Part shown: piece by piece, positions 33,875-42,347 of the stretch | Position numbering within the stretch: position 1 is the stretch's first letter | Layout of the letters: the number at the start of each line of letters is the position of its first letter | NCBI RefSeq assembly: GCF_003965815.1 | Contig: NZ_RXOE01000002.1 | Coordinates: 930,001 to 994,000 of the forward strand | DNA length: 64,000 bases | Direction of reading: 5' to 3' | From: Variovorax gossypii | Lineage (GTDB): Bacteria; Pseudomonadota; Gammaproteobacteria; Burkholderiales; Burkholderiaceae_C | Translations under genes and position numbers: made by a program | The notes under the pieces: model-generated | Database searches by the model: none | Seen by the model: only the letters and a program-made list of their open reading frames with translations | What the model was told of the DNA's origin: nothing

Positions 33875-34924
33875 ATGAGTTCTTTCAAGTCTTCCCTTCT
33901 CGCCGTCCGCTGGCTGGCCGTGCCCGCCGCGGCGCTGCTCTTCACGGCCTGCGCCTCCACGTCCACCATGACCGCCTCGACGCAGGCCCCGGCCGCGCCG
34001 GTGAAGGTCAAGGTCTTCGTCGCCGCCATGTTCGAGATCGGCAAGAACACCGGCGACCGCGCCGGCGAGTTCCAGCACTGGTACGAGCGCTACTGGAAGG
34101 ACGCCAAGCCCATCGCCGTGCCCGGCGCGCTGCAGCCCGTGTACTGCAACGCCGACGGCGTGTGCGGCTCGGTGCTCGGCATGGGCAAGGTGAACTCGTC
34201 GTCGTCGATGCAGGCCATCCTGCTGAACCCGCAGTTCGACTTCTCGCAGAGCTACTACGTCATCTCCGGCGTGGCCGGCACGCCGCCCTCGCGCGGCACC
34301 ATCGGCGAAGTGAGCTGGGCCACCTGGCTGGTCGACTACGACCTCGGCCACCGCTGGGCGCCCGAGGAGAACAAGCCCGGCGAGCCCACCTTCATGCCGC
34401 GCAAGGGCTACGAGGAATACCGTCGCTTCAAGCTCAACCCCGACCTCGTGGGCTGGGCCATGAAGCTCTCGGCCGACACGCCGCTGAAGGACTCCGACTC
34501 GGCCCGCAAGTACCGCCTGCGCTACCCCGACGCCGCGGCCCGCCGCGCACCCTTCGTCGGCACCGGCACGCACATGACCGGCGACACCTTCTTCCACGGC
34601 CCCGGCATGTCGAAGCAGGCGCAGTACATCGCCAAGCTCTACGGCGCCGACGACTACGTCATCACCGAGATGGAGGCCGCCGCCATCACCCTCGTCATCA
34701 AGCGCACCCACGGCACCGACCGCGTGATGAGCCTGCGCGGCGCCGTCAACTTCGACCAGGGCAACCCGAAGGAAACCACGCTGCAGCACCTCGACCCCGC
34801 GCCGGGCGAGACGGCCGGCGGCTTCGCCGAGACGGTGGAGAACATCGAGCTGGTGGGCTCGCGCGTGGTCGATCACATCGTCGCGAACTGGCCCAAGTGG
34901 TCGGGCGGCGTGCCGAAGCTCTGA
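33875..34924 (+). CDS. Purine nucleoside permease (NUP family), lipoprotein
   Basis: A 349-aa protein of the NUP family (fungal purine nucleoside permease and bacterial homologues), with K-V-F-V-A-A-M-F-E-I-G, G-M-G-K-V-N-S-S-S-S, Y-Y-V-I-S-G-V-A-G-T, Y-V-I-T-E-M-E-A-A-A-I and M-S-L-R-G-A-V-N-F-D. The fold resembles nucleoside phosphorylases, and some bacterial members may bind or cleave nucleosides rather than transport them. A lipobox (L-F-T-A-C) near residue 27 makes it an outer- or inner-membrane lipoprotein. No clear ribosome site precedes the ATG. Confidence 0.9.
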   Translation: MSSFKSSLLAVRWLAVPAAALLFTACASTSTMTASTQAPAAPVKVKVFVAAMFEIGKNTGDRAGEFQHWYERYWKDAKPIAVPGALQPVYCNADGVCGSVLGMGKVNSSSSMQAILLNPQFDFSQSYYVISGVAGTPPSRGTIGEVSWATWLVDYDLGHRWAPEENKPGEPTFMPRKGYEEYRRFKLNPDLVGWAMKLSADTPLKDSDSARKYRLRYPDAAARRAPFVGTGTHMTGDTFFHGPGMSKQAQYIAKLYGADDYVITEMEAAAITLVIKRTHGTDRVMSLRGAVNFDQGNPKETTLQHLDPAPGETAGGFAETVENIELVGSRVVDHIVANWPKWSGGVPKL

Positions 34925-34942
34925 GTCTGAATCCGAAGCTGG

Positions 34943-35629
34943 TCAGGGCCGCCCCGGCTTCAGATGCCACGTCACCGTGAAGTCGAAGGGCGTCCAGCGG
35001 CTGACGGTGACGCCTGCGCGCCGCAGGCCGCGGCCGGTCCAGGTGTTGCAGGTCTCGAAGAGGTTGTAGCCGCCCTCGGCCTCGTAGAAGGCGTCCTGGT
35101 TGTCGTAGTGCGCGCCGGCGATGGGCGTTGCCCGGCCGGAAGGCAGCGCGGCGCGCACGTAGTCTGCGAGCTGCGCGTACTGCGCCTGCGTGAGCGGCAG
35201 CGCATATGCGCCTTGTCCGAGCTGGCTGCGCCGCAGGTAGCTCACGTGCATCAGCGCGCGGTTGCCGCCGATGAGCGCGCCGAACGCGCGTGCCGCCGTC
35301 AGGTCGGCCCAGGTGGGCGTGTTCAGGTAGAACTCGCGGTCGCCCCAGCCGATGGCGATGAATTCGGCGTCGGGCGGCGGCGCCTTGAAGTCCTTCAGCG
35401 GAAAGAGCTGCAGCCAGTCGATGGTGGCCGAGCGGATCGGAAACACGTAGTCGGTGTGCACGCCGTTGCTCAGGATCCAGGCCTGCACTTCTGCCATGGC
35501 GCTCTCCGGAGGAGGCTCGGGATTGGCGGGCCAGAACACGAGCGCGCAGGCCGTCGCCACGTACAGGCCCACCAGTGCGACGAAGCCCAGCAGCGTGAAG
35601 GCGATGCGGCGCAGCCAGCGTCGGACCAT
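34943..35629 (-). CDS. DUF2459/TIGR02117 family protein
   Basis: A 228-aa membrane-anchored protein. One hydrophobic segment near 9-32 follows basic residues. The remainder contains the family segments V-H-T-D-Y-V-F-P, I-G-W-G-D-R-E-F-Y, and C-N-T-W-T-G-R-G-L-R-R-A-G. The Cys, His and Asp pattern recalls a cysteine hydrolase but no reaction is established. It ends 18 bp from the convergent permease and begins 7 bp after the dinB stop. Confidence 0.87.
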   Translation of the reverse strand: MVRRWLRRIAFTLLGFVALVGLYVATACALVFWPANPEPPPESAMAEVQAWILSNGVHTDYVFPIRSATIDWLQLFPLKDFKAPPPDAEFIAIGWGDREFYLNTPTWADLTAARAFGALIGGNRALMHVSYLRRSQLGQGAYALPLTQAQYAQLADYVRAALPSGRATPIAGAHYDNQDAFYEAEGGYNLFETCNTWTGRGLRRAGVTVSRWTPFDFTVTWHLKPGRP

Positions 35630-35636
35630 CGCGTAC

Positions 35637-36914
35637 TCAGAAGAGCGAAGCGGTGGTGGCCACCGGTTCGGCCGCCGCGCGGTGCGTGCCGGAGCCAGCG
35701 GGCGCCAGCGCCTCGGGGCTGCCGGCCTTGGCCAGCGCGCCCACGCGCACGCCCAAAAGGCGCAGCGGGCGCTCCAGCGGCACGCGCTTCAGGCACAGGC
35801 CGCCGGTGTGGCGGATGGTCTTCGCGTCGTCCGTGAAGCGGTCGATGGTCTGGTCGCGCGTGGCGATCTTGAAGTCGTCGTAGCGCAGCTTGATGCCGAT
35901 GGTCTTGCCCACGTAGCCCTTGCGCTGCAGGTCGGCGGCCAGCTGCTCGCACAGCTTGGTGAAGATCGCGCCGAGCTCGGCGCGGTCGCGCACCGCGTGC
36001 AGGTCGCGGTCGAAGGTGGTCTCGCGGCTCATCGACACGGGCTCGCTCTCTGTGACCACCGGCCGGCTGTCGCGGCCCCACGAGACCTCGTGCATCCATG
36101 CGCCGGTGGCCTTGCCGAAGTTGGCGACGAGCCAGTCGCGGTCGCGCGCCGCGAGCTGGCCCACGGTCTCGATGCCGAAGCGCTTGAGCTTCTCGTCGGC
36201 CTTGGGGCCGATGCCGTTCACCTTGCGGCAGGGCAGGGGCCAGATGAGATTTTCCAGGTCGTCCTCGTAGACGACCGAGATGCCGTTGGGCTTGTTGAAC
36301 TCGCTCGCCATCTTGGCGATGAGCTTGTTGGGCGCCACGCCGATGGAACAGGTGAGGCCGGTGGCGTCGAGGATGGCCTTCTGCAGCAGTCGCGCCAGCG
36401 AGCGCCCGCCGTCGCGCTGGCCGCCGGGCACGTCGGTGAAGTCGATGTACACCTCGTCCACGCCCCGATCTTCCATGAGCGGCGCGACCTCCAGGATGAT
36501 CTTCTTGAAGGTGCGCGAGTAGCGCCGGTATTCGTCGAAGTCCACCGGCAGGATGATGGCCTGCGGGCACAGCTTGGCCGCCTTCATGAGCCCCATCGCC
36601 GAACCCACGCCGAACTGTCGCGCGGGGTAGGTCGCGGTGGTGATCACGCCGCGGCCGGTGTAGTCCTTCAGCAGCGGGAACGAATCGACCGGAATGTCGG
36701 CCAGCGTGCCGCCCTCGGGCAGGTTGCGGATGGCCTCGTCCACGCGCCGCCGTCCGCCGCCGATCACCACCGGCAGGCCCTTGAGCTGCGGATAGCGAAG
36801 CAGCTCGACGGACGCATAGAAGGCGTCCATGTCGAGGTGCGCGATGCGGCGGATCGGCGGTGCCGTCGGGGTCTGGGAGCTCACGGAAACAATTGTCTCG
36901 CGGCTGGGCGCCAC
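35637..36914 (-). CDS. dinB: DNA polymerase IV
   Basis: A Y-family translesion polymerase of 425 aa. Palm motifs are H-L-D-M-D-A-F-Y-A-S-V-E and G-V-D-E-V-Y-I-D-F-T with the metal-binding Asp/Glu. The helix-hairpin-helix G-I-G-P-K-A-D-E-K-L and the little-finger domain follow. The extreme C-terminus, T-A-S-L-F, resembles the clamp-binding Q-L-x-L-F motif. The reading begins at a GTG at 36914; another GTG at 36884 is equally possible. It lies downstream of the YiiX-like gene on the same strand. No obvious LexA box is seen. Confidence 0.95.
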   Translation of the reverse strand: MAPSRETIVSVSSQTPTAPPIRRIAHLDMDAFYASVELLRYPQLKGLPVVIGGGRRRVDEAIRNLPEGGTLADIPVDSFPLLKDYTGRGVITTATYPARQFGVGSAMGLMKAAKLCPQAIILPVDFDEYRRYSRTFKKIILEVAPLMEDRGVDEVYIDFTDVPGGQRDGGRSLARLLQKAILDATGLTCSIGVAPNKLIAKMASEFNKPNGISVVYEDDLENLIWPLPCRKVNGIGPKADEKLKRFGIETVGQLAARDRDWLVANFGKATGAWMHEVSWGRDSRPVVTESEPVSMSRETTFDRDLHAVRDRAELGAIFTKLCEQLAADLQRKGYVGKTIGIKLRYDDFKIATRDQTIDRFTDDAKTIRHTGGLCLKRVPLERPLRLLGVRVGALAKAGSPEALAPAGSGTHRAAAEPVATTASLF

Positions 36915-36936
36915 GTGTGCGCCGGGGGCGATTCGA

Positions 36937-37554
36937 TCAGCGCGTTTCCACCGTCACCAGCAGGGGCGATTCGAACATCGCCACGGGGGAGATCACGGGC
37001 TCGTCCATCGGCACCTTGTCGCCGTAGCGCTCGCGCATCTTGGCGCGCACCGCCGGGTCGGTGAGGTTGAACTCGCGGATCTTCTGCAGCTCGCCGATGC
37101 GCACGCCCAGCGCGCGCTGGTAGAGCTTCCACACGAGTTCGGAGCAGTAGATGCGCTTGTCCGACCACTCGAAGGTCAGGTCGTAGGGCCGGCCCTCGAA
37201 GTCGGATGTGCCGGCGCGCAGCTTCGCGATCGCGCCCGGCGTGAGCAGCGTGTCGGCGTTGCGCAGCCGCTTCACCACGTAGTGCCCGCCGTTGCCGCGC
37301 GCCGTCCATTGCGCGAGCGGCGTGTAGCGCACCGTGGACACGGCCTCGAACACATGGGGCTTGCCGTTGCGCATCAGCACGATGCCCATGTGGCTGTAGC
37401 GCGAGCCGGTCGCGCGCTGCACCGCGATGCTTTGCGCCGAGCGCGAGGTGTGGAAGATGATGTCGCCGTCCTTCAGTTCCGTCGAGGCATGGGCGGCGCC
37501 TGCCAGGAGAGCGGACAGCACGAGCGCGACGGCTGCAGGGAGCTTGAAGGTCAT
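36937..37554 (-). CDS. YiiX/YebB-like NlpC/P60-family cysteine hydrolase
   Basis: A 205-aa secreted protein with a Sec signal ending A-H-A near residue 23. The permuted papain-like fold is shown by G-D-I-I-F-H-T-S, Y-S-H-M-G-I-V-L with its histidine, and I-Y-C-S-E-L-V-W-K with the catalytic cysteine. Related enzymes act on lipid-linked or peptidoglycan substrates. It may share a transcript with dinB, 22 bp downstream. Confidence 0.88.
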   Translation of the reverse strand: MTFKLPAAVALVLSALLAGAAHASTELKDGDIIFHTSRSAQSIAVQRATGSRYSHMGIVLMRNGKPHVFEAVSTVRYTPLAQWTARGNGGHYVVKRLRNADTLLTPGAIAKLRAGTSDFEGRPYDLTFEWSDKRIYCSELVWKLYQRALGVRIGELQKIREFNLTDPAVRAKMRERYGDKVPMDEPVISPVAMFESPLLVTVETR

Positions 37555-37587
37555 GGGCGCGCATTGTGCTGCACGCCGCGCGGCAAT

Positions 37588-39072
37588 CTATTTCTCTTCT
37601 GGCGGAGGGGCACTGTCGCCAGTGTCGGGCGGCGCCATCTCGCGCATCAGGCGCTCCACCGCCTCGTCGTTCATCGGTTCGGCGGGTGCGAGCGCGGTGG
37701 GCGAGGTGCGCAGCCAGCGCGTGGTCTGGGGCAGCGCCATCACCAGCATCGTCACCGCCGCGAGCACCGCGAGGTACGGCATCAGCACGCGGGCGACGGC
37801 GGCAGCCGGCGGGCGCGGCTTCACCTGCCCGCGCGCCAGCACCAGCGCGTAGCCGAAGGGCGGCAGCAGGAAGCCGGCCTGCAGCACCAGCAGCGTGAGC
37901 GTGGCGATCCATGCCGCGTCGTCGAGCTGCGCGAGCACCGGCGGCATGACGATGGGCACGATCAGGAAGATCAGCTCGAAGGCGTCGAGCACGAAGGCGA
38001 AGGCCAGCAGCACGGCCAGCACCACCGCGAGCCCGATCACCGGATGGTCCTGCAGCGACAGCATGAGCCGCGCGATCAGCCCGTCGGTGCCGAAGCCGCG
38101 CAGCAGCAGCGAGAAGGTGGTGGCGGCCACCAGCAGCGCATAGAGCGCGCCGGTGAGCGCCATCGCGTCGTCGAGCACCTGCCGCAACACCGCTCGCGTG
38201 AGCTGGCGCGACACCGCGCCCCAGGCCAGCAGCAGCACGCAGGCGGCGGCCGCACCTTCGACCGCGCGCACCTTGCCGAGCGTGACCAGCACCAGCAGGG
38301 CACCGATCAGCGAAGGCACGACAAGCAGCGTCCAGCCCTCGCGCCGCTCCAGCGGCTCGCGCGGCGCGGCGCTCTTCGGCTTGCTTCGCGCACCGAACCA
38401 CGCCACGGCCAGCCAGCCCAGAAGCAGTGCCGCCGCCGGCACCAGCGCGGCCTGGAGGATGTCCTGCGTGTTGACCACACGGCTGGCTGCGCTCGCCGAA
38501 GGCAGCGCCAGTTCGCGCGCCATGTTCATGCCCTCGGTGTGGGCGCGCAGCATCGCGTCGCCGAGCAGCAGAAGCACCAGGGATGGCGGCACGATCACGC
38601 CCAGCGTACTGGTCACGGCCACGAGCGCGGTGCGCCGCGCCGCGGGCAGGCCCTCGCTCGCCCAGCCCTGGCCGGCGGTGCGCGCCAGCGTCAGCAGGCT
38701 GGCGCCCACCGAGCCGTTCATCGGCGCGAGCAGCAGTCCCAGAACCATGCCGGCGAGCTCGGGTGCGGCGCGCGGCGCGACGAAGGCCAGCACCTTGCGC
38801 AGGCCGTTGTACAGGTAGCCGGCGAGCGAGAGCCGGTTGAGCAGTGCGCCCACCAGCGCATAGAGCGCCAGTGCCTGCAGCAGGTCGTGCTCCAGCAGGC
38901 CGACGATGCGCCAGGGCAGGTTCTGCAGCAGCGCCAGGTTGAAGGCGCCCAGTGCCAGGCCGGCCAGCGCGCCGATCGTGCATGTGCCCAGCAGCACTGC
39001 GTAGGTCGGCCAGCCGGTGGTCATCATCAGCGCCAGGGCCAGCGCGAGGAGTGCGAGTCCGAGCCAGGGCAT
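37588..39072 (-). CDS. TRAP transporter large permease (DctM-like)
   Basis: A 494-aa integral membrane protein with about 12 transmembrane segments of the DctM type, with segments such as P-M-N-G-S-V-G-A-S and V-T-S-T-L-G-V-I-V-P-P-S. It starts one base from the stop of the small subunit. Between helices it carries an unusually long soluble stretch (A-R-S-K-P-K-S-A-A-P-R-E). No receptor gene (DctP) or TAXI receptor is near, so its solute-binding partner must be encoded elsewhere. Confidence 0.9.
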   Translation of the reverse strand: MPWLGLALLALALALMMTTGWPTYAVLLGTCTIGALAGLALGAFNLALLQNLPWRIVGLLEHDLLQALALYALVGALLNRLSLAGYLYNGLRKVLAFVAPRAAPELAGMVLGLLLAPMNGSVGASLLTLARTAGQGWASEGLPAARRTALVAVTSTLGVIVPPSLVLLLLGDAMLRAHTEGMNMARELALPSASAASRVVNTQDILQAALVPAAALLLGWLAVAWFGARSKPKSAAPREPLERREGWTLLVVPSLIGALLVLVTLGKVRAVEGAAAACVLLLAWGAVSRQLTRAVLRQVLDDAMALTGALYALLVAATTFSLLLRGFGTDGLIARLMLSLQDHPVIGLAVVLAVLLAFAFVLDAFELIFLIVPIVMPPVLAQLDDAAWIATLTLLVLQAGFLLPPFGYALVLARGQVKPRPPAAAVARVLMPYLAVLAAVTMLVMALPQTTRWLRTSPTALAPAEPMNDEAVERLMREMAPPDTGDSAPPPEEK

Positions 39073-39645
39073 CTACGGGCCGGGCTGTCCGGGTTGGCCG
39101 GTGTCCTCGGGCGGGTTCGCCGGGTGCAGCTCCTGCCAGAGGTCGAGCATGCTCTGCACCGCCAGCAGCGCGGCGAGCAGCAGCAGGGCCACCTTGATCA
39201 TGAAATAGCCGGGGTTGAAGGTGTCGGGAAAAAGTTCGAGCGCCTCCACCGAGCGCATCACCGGTGCCGCCGCCGTGAAGACCAGGAACAGCGCCCAGGG
39301 CAGCACGCACAGCGCCGCGCCGATGCGGCGCAGCCGCGCACGGCGCCCGGCGTTGTCGGCCGCCAGGTCGGGACGGGCCACCAGATGCGCGCCGCGCCGG
39401 CCTGCGTGCCGCAGCGCCACCGCCACGTAAAGCGCGAACAGCCACTGCGCCAGGTCGTTGGCCTGCGTCGGCCCGTTGCCGGAGCCGGCCAGGTCGCGCA
39501 ACGGCCATTGGGCGAACAGCAGCAGCGCGATGGCGACGGCGAAAGTCATCGCCACGCGGTCGATCCAGTCGAGCCAGCGCGGCGCGGGCGGGCCGGAGGG
39601 CTCCGCGGAGTCCACGGGGGGAGGGGTGTCTGCCGGAGGCGTCAT
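39073..39645 (-). CDS. TRAP transporter small permease (DctQ-like)
   Basis: A 190-aa four-helix membrane protein: hydrophobic runs near the N-terminus, W-L-F-A-L-Y-V-A-V-A-L, L-C-V-L-P-W-A-L-F-L-V-F and I-K-V-A-L-L-L-L-A-A-L-L. The start at 39645 was chosen because the open frame upstream is low-complexity Arg-rich sequence unlike the family. It is directly fused in arrangement with the DctM gene (0 bp gap). Confidence 0.85.
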   Translation of the reverse strand: MTPPADTPPPVDSAEPSGPPAPRWLDWIDRVAMTFAVAIALLLFAQWPLRDLAGSGNGPTQANDLAQWLFALYVAVALRHAGRRGAHLVARPDLAADNAGRRARLRRIGAALCVLPWALFLVFTAAAPVMRSVEALELFPDTFNPGYFMIKVALLLLAALLAVQSMLDLWQELHPANPPEDTGQPGQPGP

Positions 39646-39730
39646 GCGGGGAAATCGTCTTCCCCGAACCTGACTGGCACCTGCGGGGCGGCGGGTCATT
39701 GCTTGCGCGCCGCAGCATGCAGGTGCCATC

Positions 39731-40303
39731 ATGCGCGCCATGCAAACGGTCGCCTCCATCCTCTGGCGCAGGCTCGATGTACCGGGCCACGACGCCTGTC
39801 GCCTCGAACGCAACGCCTCGGCCTGGCAACTCGACGGAGCCGCCGTGTTCCGTCTTGAAGACGGCCGTATCGGCCAGCTGCACTACCGCGTGCGCTGCGA
39901 CCTGCTATGGCACACCCAGTGGGGCACGGTGCGCGGCTGGCTCGGCGACTCGGCAGTCGACCTGTCGATCGCCCGCGACGCGCGCGGCCACTGGAAGCTC
40001 AACGACGAGCCCGTGCCCGACCTGTCGCATTGCATCGACCTCGACCTGGGCTTCACGCCCGCCACCAACCTGCTGCAGCTGCGTCGCCTCGGGCTCTCGA
40101 AAGGCGAGGGCGCGGATGCACCCGCCGCATGGGTCGACATCGACGGCGGCGGCGTGCTCAGCGAGCTGATGCAGCGCTACGAGCGGCGCAGCGACAACGA
40201 GTACGCCTACGAGGCGAAGCGCTTCGACTATGCGGCCACGCTGAGCGTGACGCCCGACTGCTTCGTCAGCGACTACCCCCGGCTCTGGGTGGCCGAGAAG
40301 TAG
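39731..40303 (+). CDS. Putative glycolipid-binding domain protein (DUF1089)
   Basis: A 190-aa protein of the DUF1089/putative glycolipid-binding family with I-L-W-R-R-L-D, W-Q-L-D-G-A-A-V-F, L-H-Y-R-V-R-C-D, and a C-terminal D-Y-P-R-L-W segment. The family adopts a beta-barrel with a hydrophobic pocket; the natural ligand is not established here. A second ATG three codons in is also possible. It ends 13 bp from the convergent Bug gene. Confidence 0.85.
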   Translation: MRAMQTVASILWRRLDVPGHDACRLERNASAWQLDGAAVFRLEDGRIGQLHYRVRCDLLWHTQWGTVRGWLGDSAVDLSIARDARGHWKLNDEPVPDLSHCIDLDLGFTPATNLLQLRRLGLSKGEGADAPAAWVDIDGGGVLSELMQRYERRSDNEYAYEAKRFDYAATLSVTPDCFVSDYPRLWVAEK

Positions 40304-40316
40304 CCACCCACAACGC

Positions 40317-41309
40317 TCAGTCGAACTGCGACCGATCACCCGCGACCAGATCGCGGTTGCGCCGCCGGTCGATGGCGATCTCGTGCGCGAAGGCCTCGGT
40401 GCTGCCTCCGGCCGGCAGGTTGTAGGCCGCACGCAGCCGCGAGCGCACTGCATCGCTTTCCAGCACCCGGTTGATCTCCGCATTGAGCATCTGCACCACG
40501 GCGCCCGGCGTGCGTGCCGGCGCGAAGATGCCGAAGAGCGAATCGCGGTTCGCCTTCTCGAAGCCCAGCTCCGCGAGCGTGGGCACCGTGGGCAGTGCCT
40601 CGATGCGCGCGGGCGCGCCCACCGCCAGCGCCTGGAAGCGGCCGCCCTCGATGTACTGCAGCTGCTGCGCGGCGACGTTGGTCGACAGCACCTCGAACTG
40701 GCCGCTCAGCGCATCGTTGAGCTGTGGGCCGCCGCCCTGGTAGGGGATGTGCGTGATGTCGGTGCCGCTTTGCACGCGCACCTGCGCCAGCACAAGGTGG
40801 CCGATGGTGGCCACGCCCGATGTCGCCCAGCGCACCGCGCCCGGCTGCCTGCGCGCCTGCGCGATCAGCTCGCCGAAGCCGCGGCCGGTGAAGGCCGGCG
40901 TGCCTACCACCAGCACTGGCGTGCGCATCACGCTGGCCACGGGCACGAAGGCGCGCATCGGGTCGTAGGGAACGCGCGCCAGCAGCGGGTGCAGCGTGAG
41001 CGGGCTGATGGCCGAGAAGGCCAGCGTGCTGCCGTCGGGCGTGGAGCGCGCGAGCGCATCCATGCCGAGGCTGCCGCCCGCGCCGGGGCGGTTCTCGATG
41101 AGCACCGGCACGCCGAGCGAACGTGCGAGCGGCTCGGCCAGCACGCGCGCCATGCCGTCGCTGACACCGCCGGGCGGATAGACCACGATCAGGCGCACCG
41201 GCTTGTTCGGCCATTGCAGCGGCGCGGCATGCAGTGCGCGCGGCAGCGCGCAGGCGGCCGCGAGCAGCGTGCCCGTGCCCTGCAGCAGTCGGCGGCGAAG
41301 CCGGTTCAT
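40317..41309 (-). CDS. Bug/TctC-family periplasmic solute receptor
   Basis: A 330-aa receptor. I start it at the ATG at 41309, which overlaps the LysR stop by 4 bp (ATGA) and gives a good signal peptide (R-R-R-L-L-Q-G-T-G-T-L-L-A-A-A-C-A-L-P). Mature motifs are K-P-V-R-L-I-V-V-Y-P-P-G-G-V-S-D and E-N-R-P-G-A-G-G-S-L-G. Its coupling to a LysR gene is unusual; it suggests the receptor's ligand induces a nearby gene. Confidence 0.92.
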   Translation of the reverse strand: MNRLRRRLLQGTGTLLAAACALPRALHAAPLQWPNKPVRLIVVYPPGGVSDGMARVLAEPLARSLGVPVLIENRPGAGGSLGMDALARSTPDGSTLAFSAISPLTLHPLLARVPYDPMRAFVPVASVMRTPVLVVGTPAFTGRGFGELIAQARRQPGAVRWATSGVATIGHLVLAQVRVQSGTDITHIPYQGGGPQLNDALSGQFEVLSTNVAAQQLQYIEGGRFQALAVGAPARIEALPTVPTLAELGFEKANRDSLFGIFAPARTPGAVVQMLNAEINRVLESDAVRSRLRAAYNLPAGGSTEAFAHEIAIDRRRNRDLVAGDRSQFD

Positions 41310-42226
41310 GAGCCCGGGTTCTCCAGCGCCAGCCGGCGCAGCATTGCGGCGAAGTTCAGCGCGGGCAGGTTGTCTTCCTCGGCGCGCGACACCAGCGTGA
41401 GCGGCGCGTCGAGCTGGCCGCCGTCGGCCAGCCGCGCATAGGCGATGGCATGTGCGTGCACGCCGTGCATCGAGGCCGGCACCACGGAAAGGCCGACACC
41501 CGCGGCCACGAGATTCAGGTTGGTCATCATTCGATCGACTTCGGCCACCACGCGCGGGCGCAGTCCCTTGGCGTGGCACAGCGCGAGCAGATCGGCATAG
41601 AGGCCGGGCGCGCCCGGGCGCCGCACGAGGATGATGCCTTCCTCGCAGAGCTTGGCGAGCGGCAGCGGGCGCGAGTCCTTGTCGCGGCCGAGGGCAAGGC
41701 GGTGGTCGCTGGGCATGGCGACCAGCACCGGCTCGCGCAGCAGCGTCTCGAACAGCAGCCCCTCGGGCCGTGCCACCGGCACGCGCAGCAGGCCGCAGTG
41801 CAGGCGGCCCGCGGCCAGCGCCTCGGTGAGCTCGGCCGCGTTGTCCTCGCGCAGCTGCAGCTCCACTTCAGGGTATTCGCGGCGGAACTCGCGCAGCGCC
41901 TCGGGCATGAAGCGGTGCGCCGCCGCCGAGCTGGTGAAGCCCACCGCAAGCGTGCCGGACTGCCCCTTGGCCACGCGCGTCATGCGCTGCTTCATGGCCT
42001 CCATGTCCTGCAGCATGCGCAGCGCCTCGGCCTGGAACAGCCGGCCCGCGTCGGTCAGCGCCACGCCGCGCGGATGGCGGCGGAACAGCAGCACCCCCAG
42101 CTCGCGTTCGAGCGCCTTGATCTGCAGGCTCAAAGGCGGCTGCTGGATGCCCAGTTGCTCGGCCGCGCGCGTCATGTGGCCGGTCTCCGCAACGGCGGCG
42201 AAGTAGCGCAGTGCCCGTATGTCCAT
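41306..42226 (-). CDS. LysR-family transcriptional regulator
   Basis: A 306-aa LysR protein with N-terminal HTH (L-R-Y-F-A-A-V-A-E-T-G-H-M-T-R-A-A-E-Q-L) and the effector domain with V-G-F-T-S-S-A-A-A-H and A-A-G-V-G-L-S-V-V-P. Its stop overlaps the Bug gene start by 4 bp, so regulator and receptor are co-translated. It is divergent from the tannase-family gene, its likely target. Confidence 0.92.
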   Translation of the reverse strand: MDIRALRYFAAVAETGHMTRAAEQLGIQQPPLSLQIKALERELGVLLFRRHPRGVALTDAGRLFQAEALRMLQDMEAMKQRMTRVAKGQSGTLAVGFTSSAAAHRFMPEALREFRREYPEVELQLREDNAAELTEALAAGRLHCGLLRVPVARPEGLLFETLLREPVLVAMPSDHRLALGRDKDSRPLPLAKLCEEGIILVRRPGAPGLYADLLALCHAKGLRPRVVAEVDRMMTNLNLVAAGVGLSVVPASMHGVHAHAIAYARLADGGQLDAPLTLVSRAEEDNLPALNFAAMLRRLALENPGS

Positions 42227-42239
42227 ATGTTTTTTGTAT
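42225..42239. promoter_or_regulatory. Possible LysR box
   Basis: On the minus strand ATAC-AAAAAAC-ATAT, a T-N11-A dyad close to the ATAC-N7-GTAT consensus, overlapping the lysR start codon. It lies about 25 bp upstream of the tannase promoter. Placement over the start codon is odd, so tentative. Confidence 0.4.
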
Positions 42240-42261
42240 GAAAAGTGCCTTGTTATTTTAT

Positions 42262-42290
42262 TTGACCCTAAGTCACACCGAATCTATCTT
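42262..42290 (+). promoter_or_regulatory. Sigma-70-like promoter of the tannase operon
   Basis: TTGACC, 17-bp spacer, TATCTT (4 of 6 at -10), in the AT-rich divergent gap and 57 bp before the tannase ATG. Confidence 0.6.
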
Positions 42291-42347
42291 CCGGCCGCCC
42301 ATTCAAGAACAAGCGGCCCAACGAGGCCGCATGCCGGAGACAAACCC

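Noticed and set aside
36829..39883. Open frames of about 1000 codons on both strands over dinB, YiiX-like and TRAP genes
   Set aside because: They are low-complexity His/Arg/Gln-rich or Ala/Arg-rich translations opposite or out of frame with genes whose families are clear; an effect of high GC.
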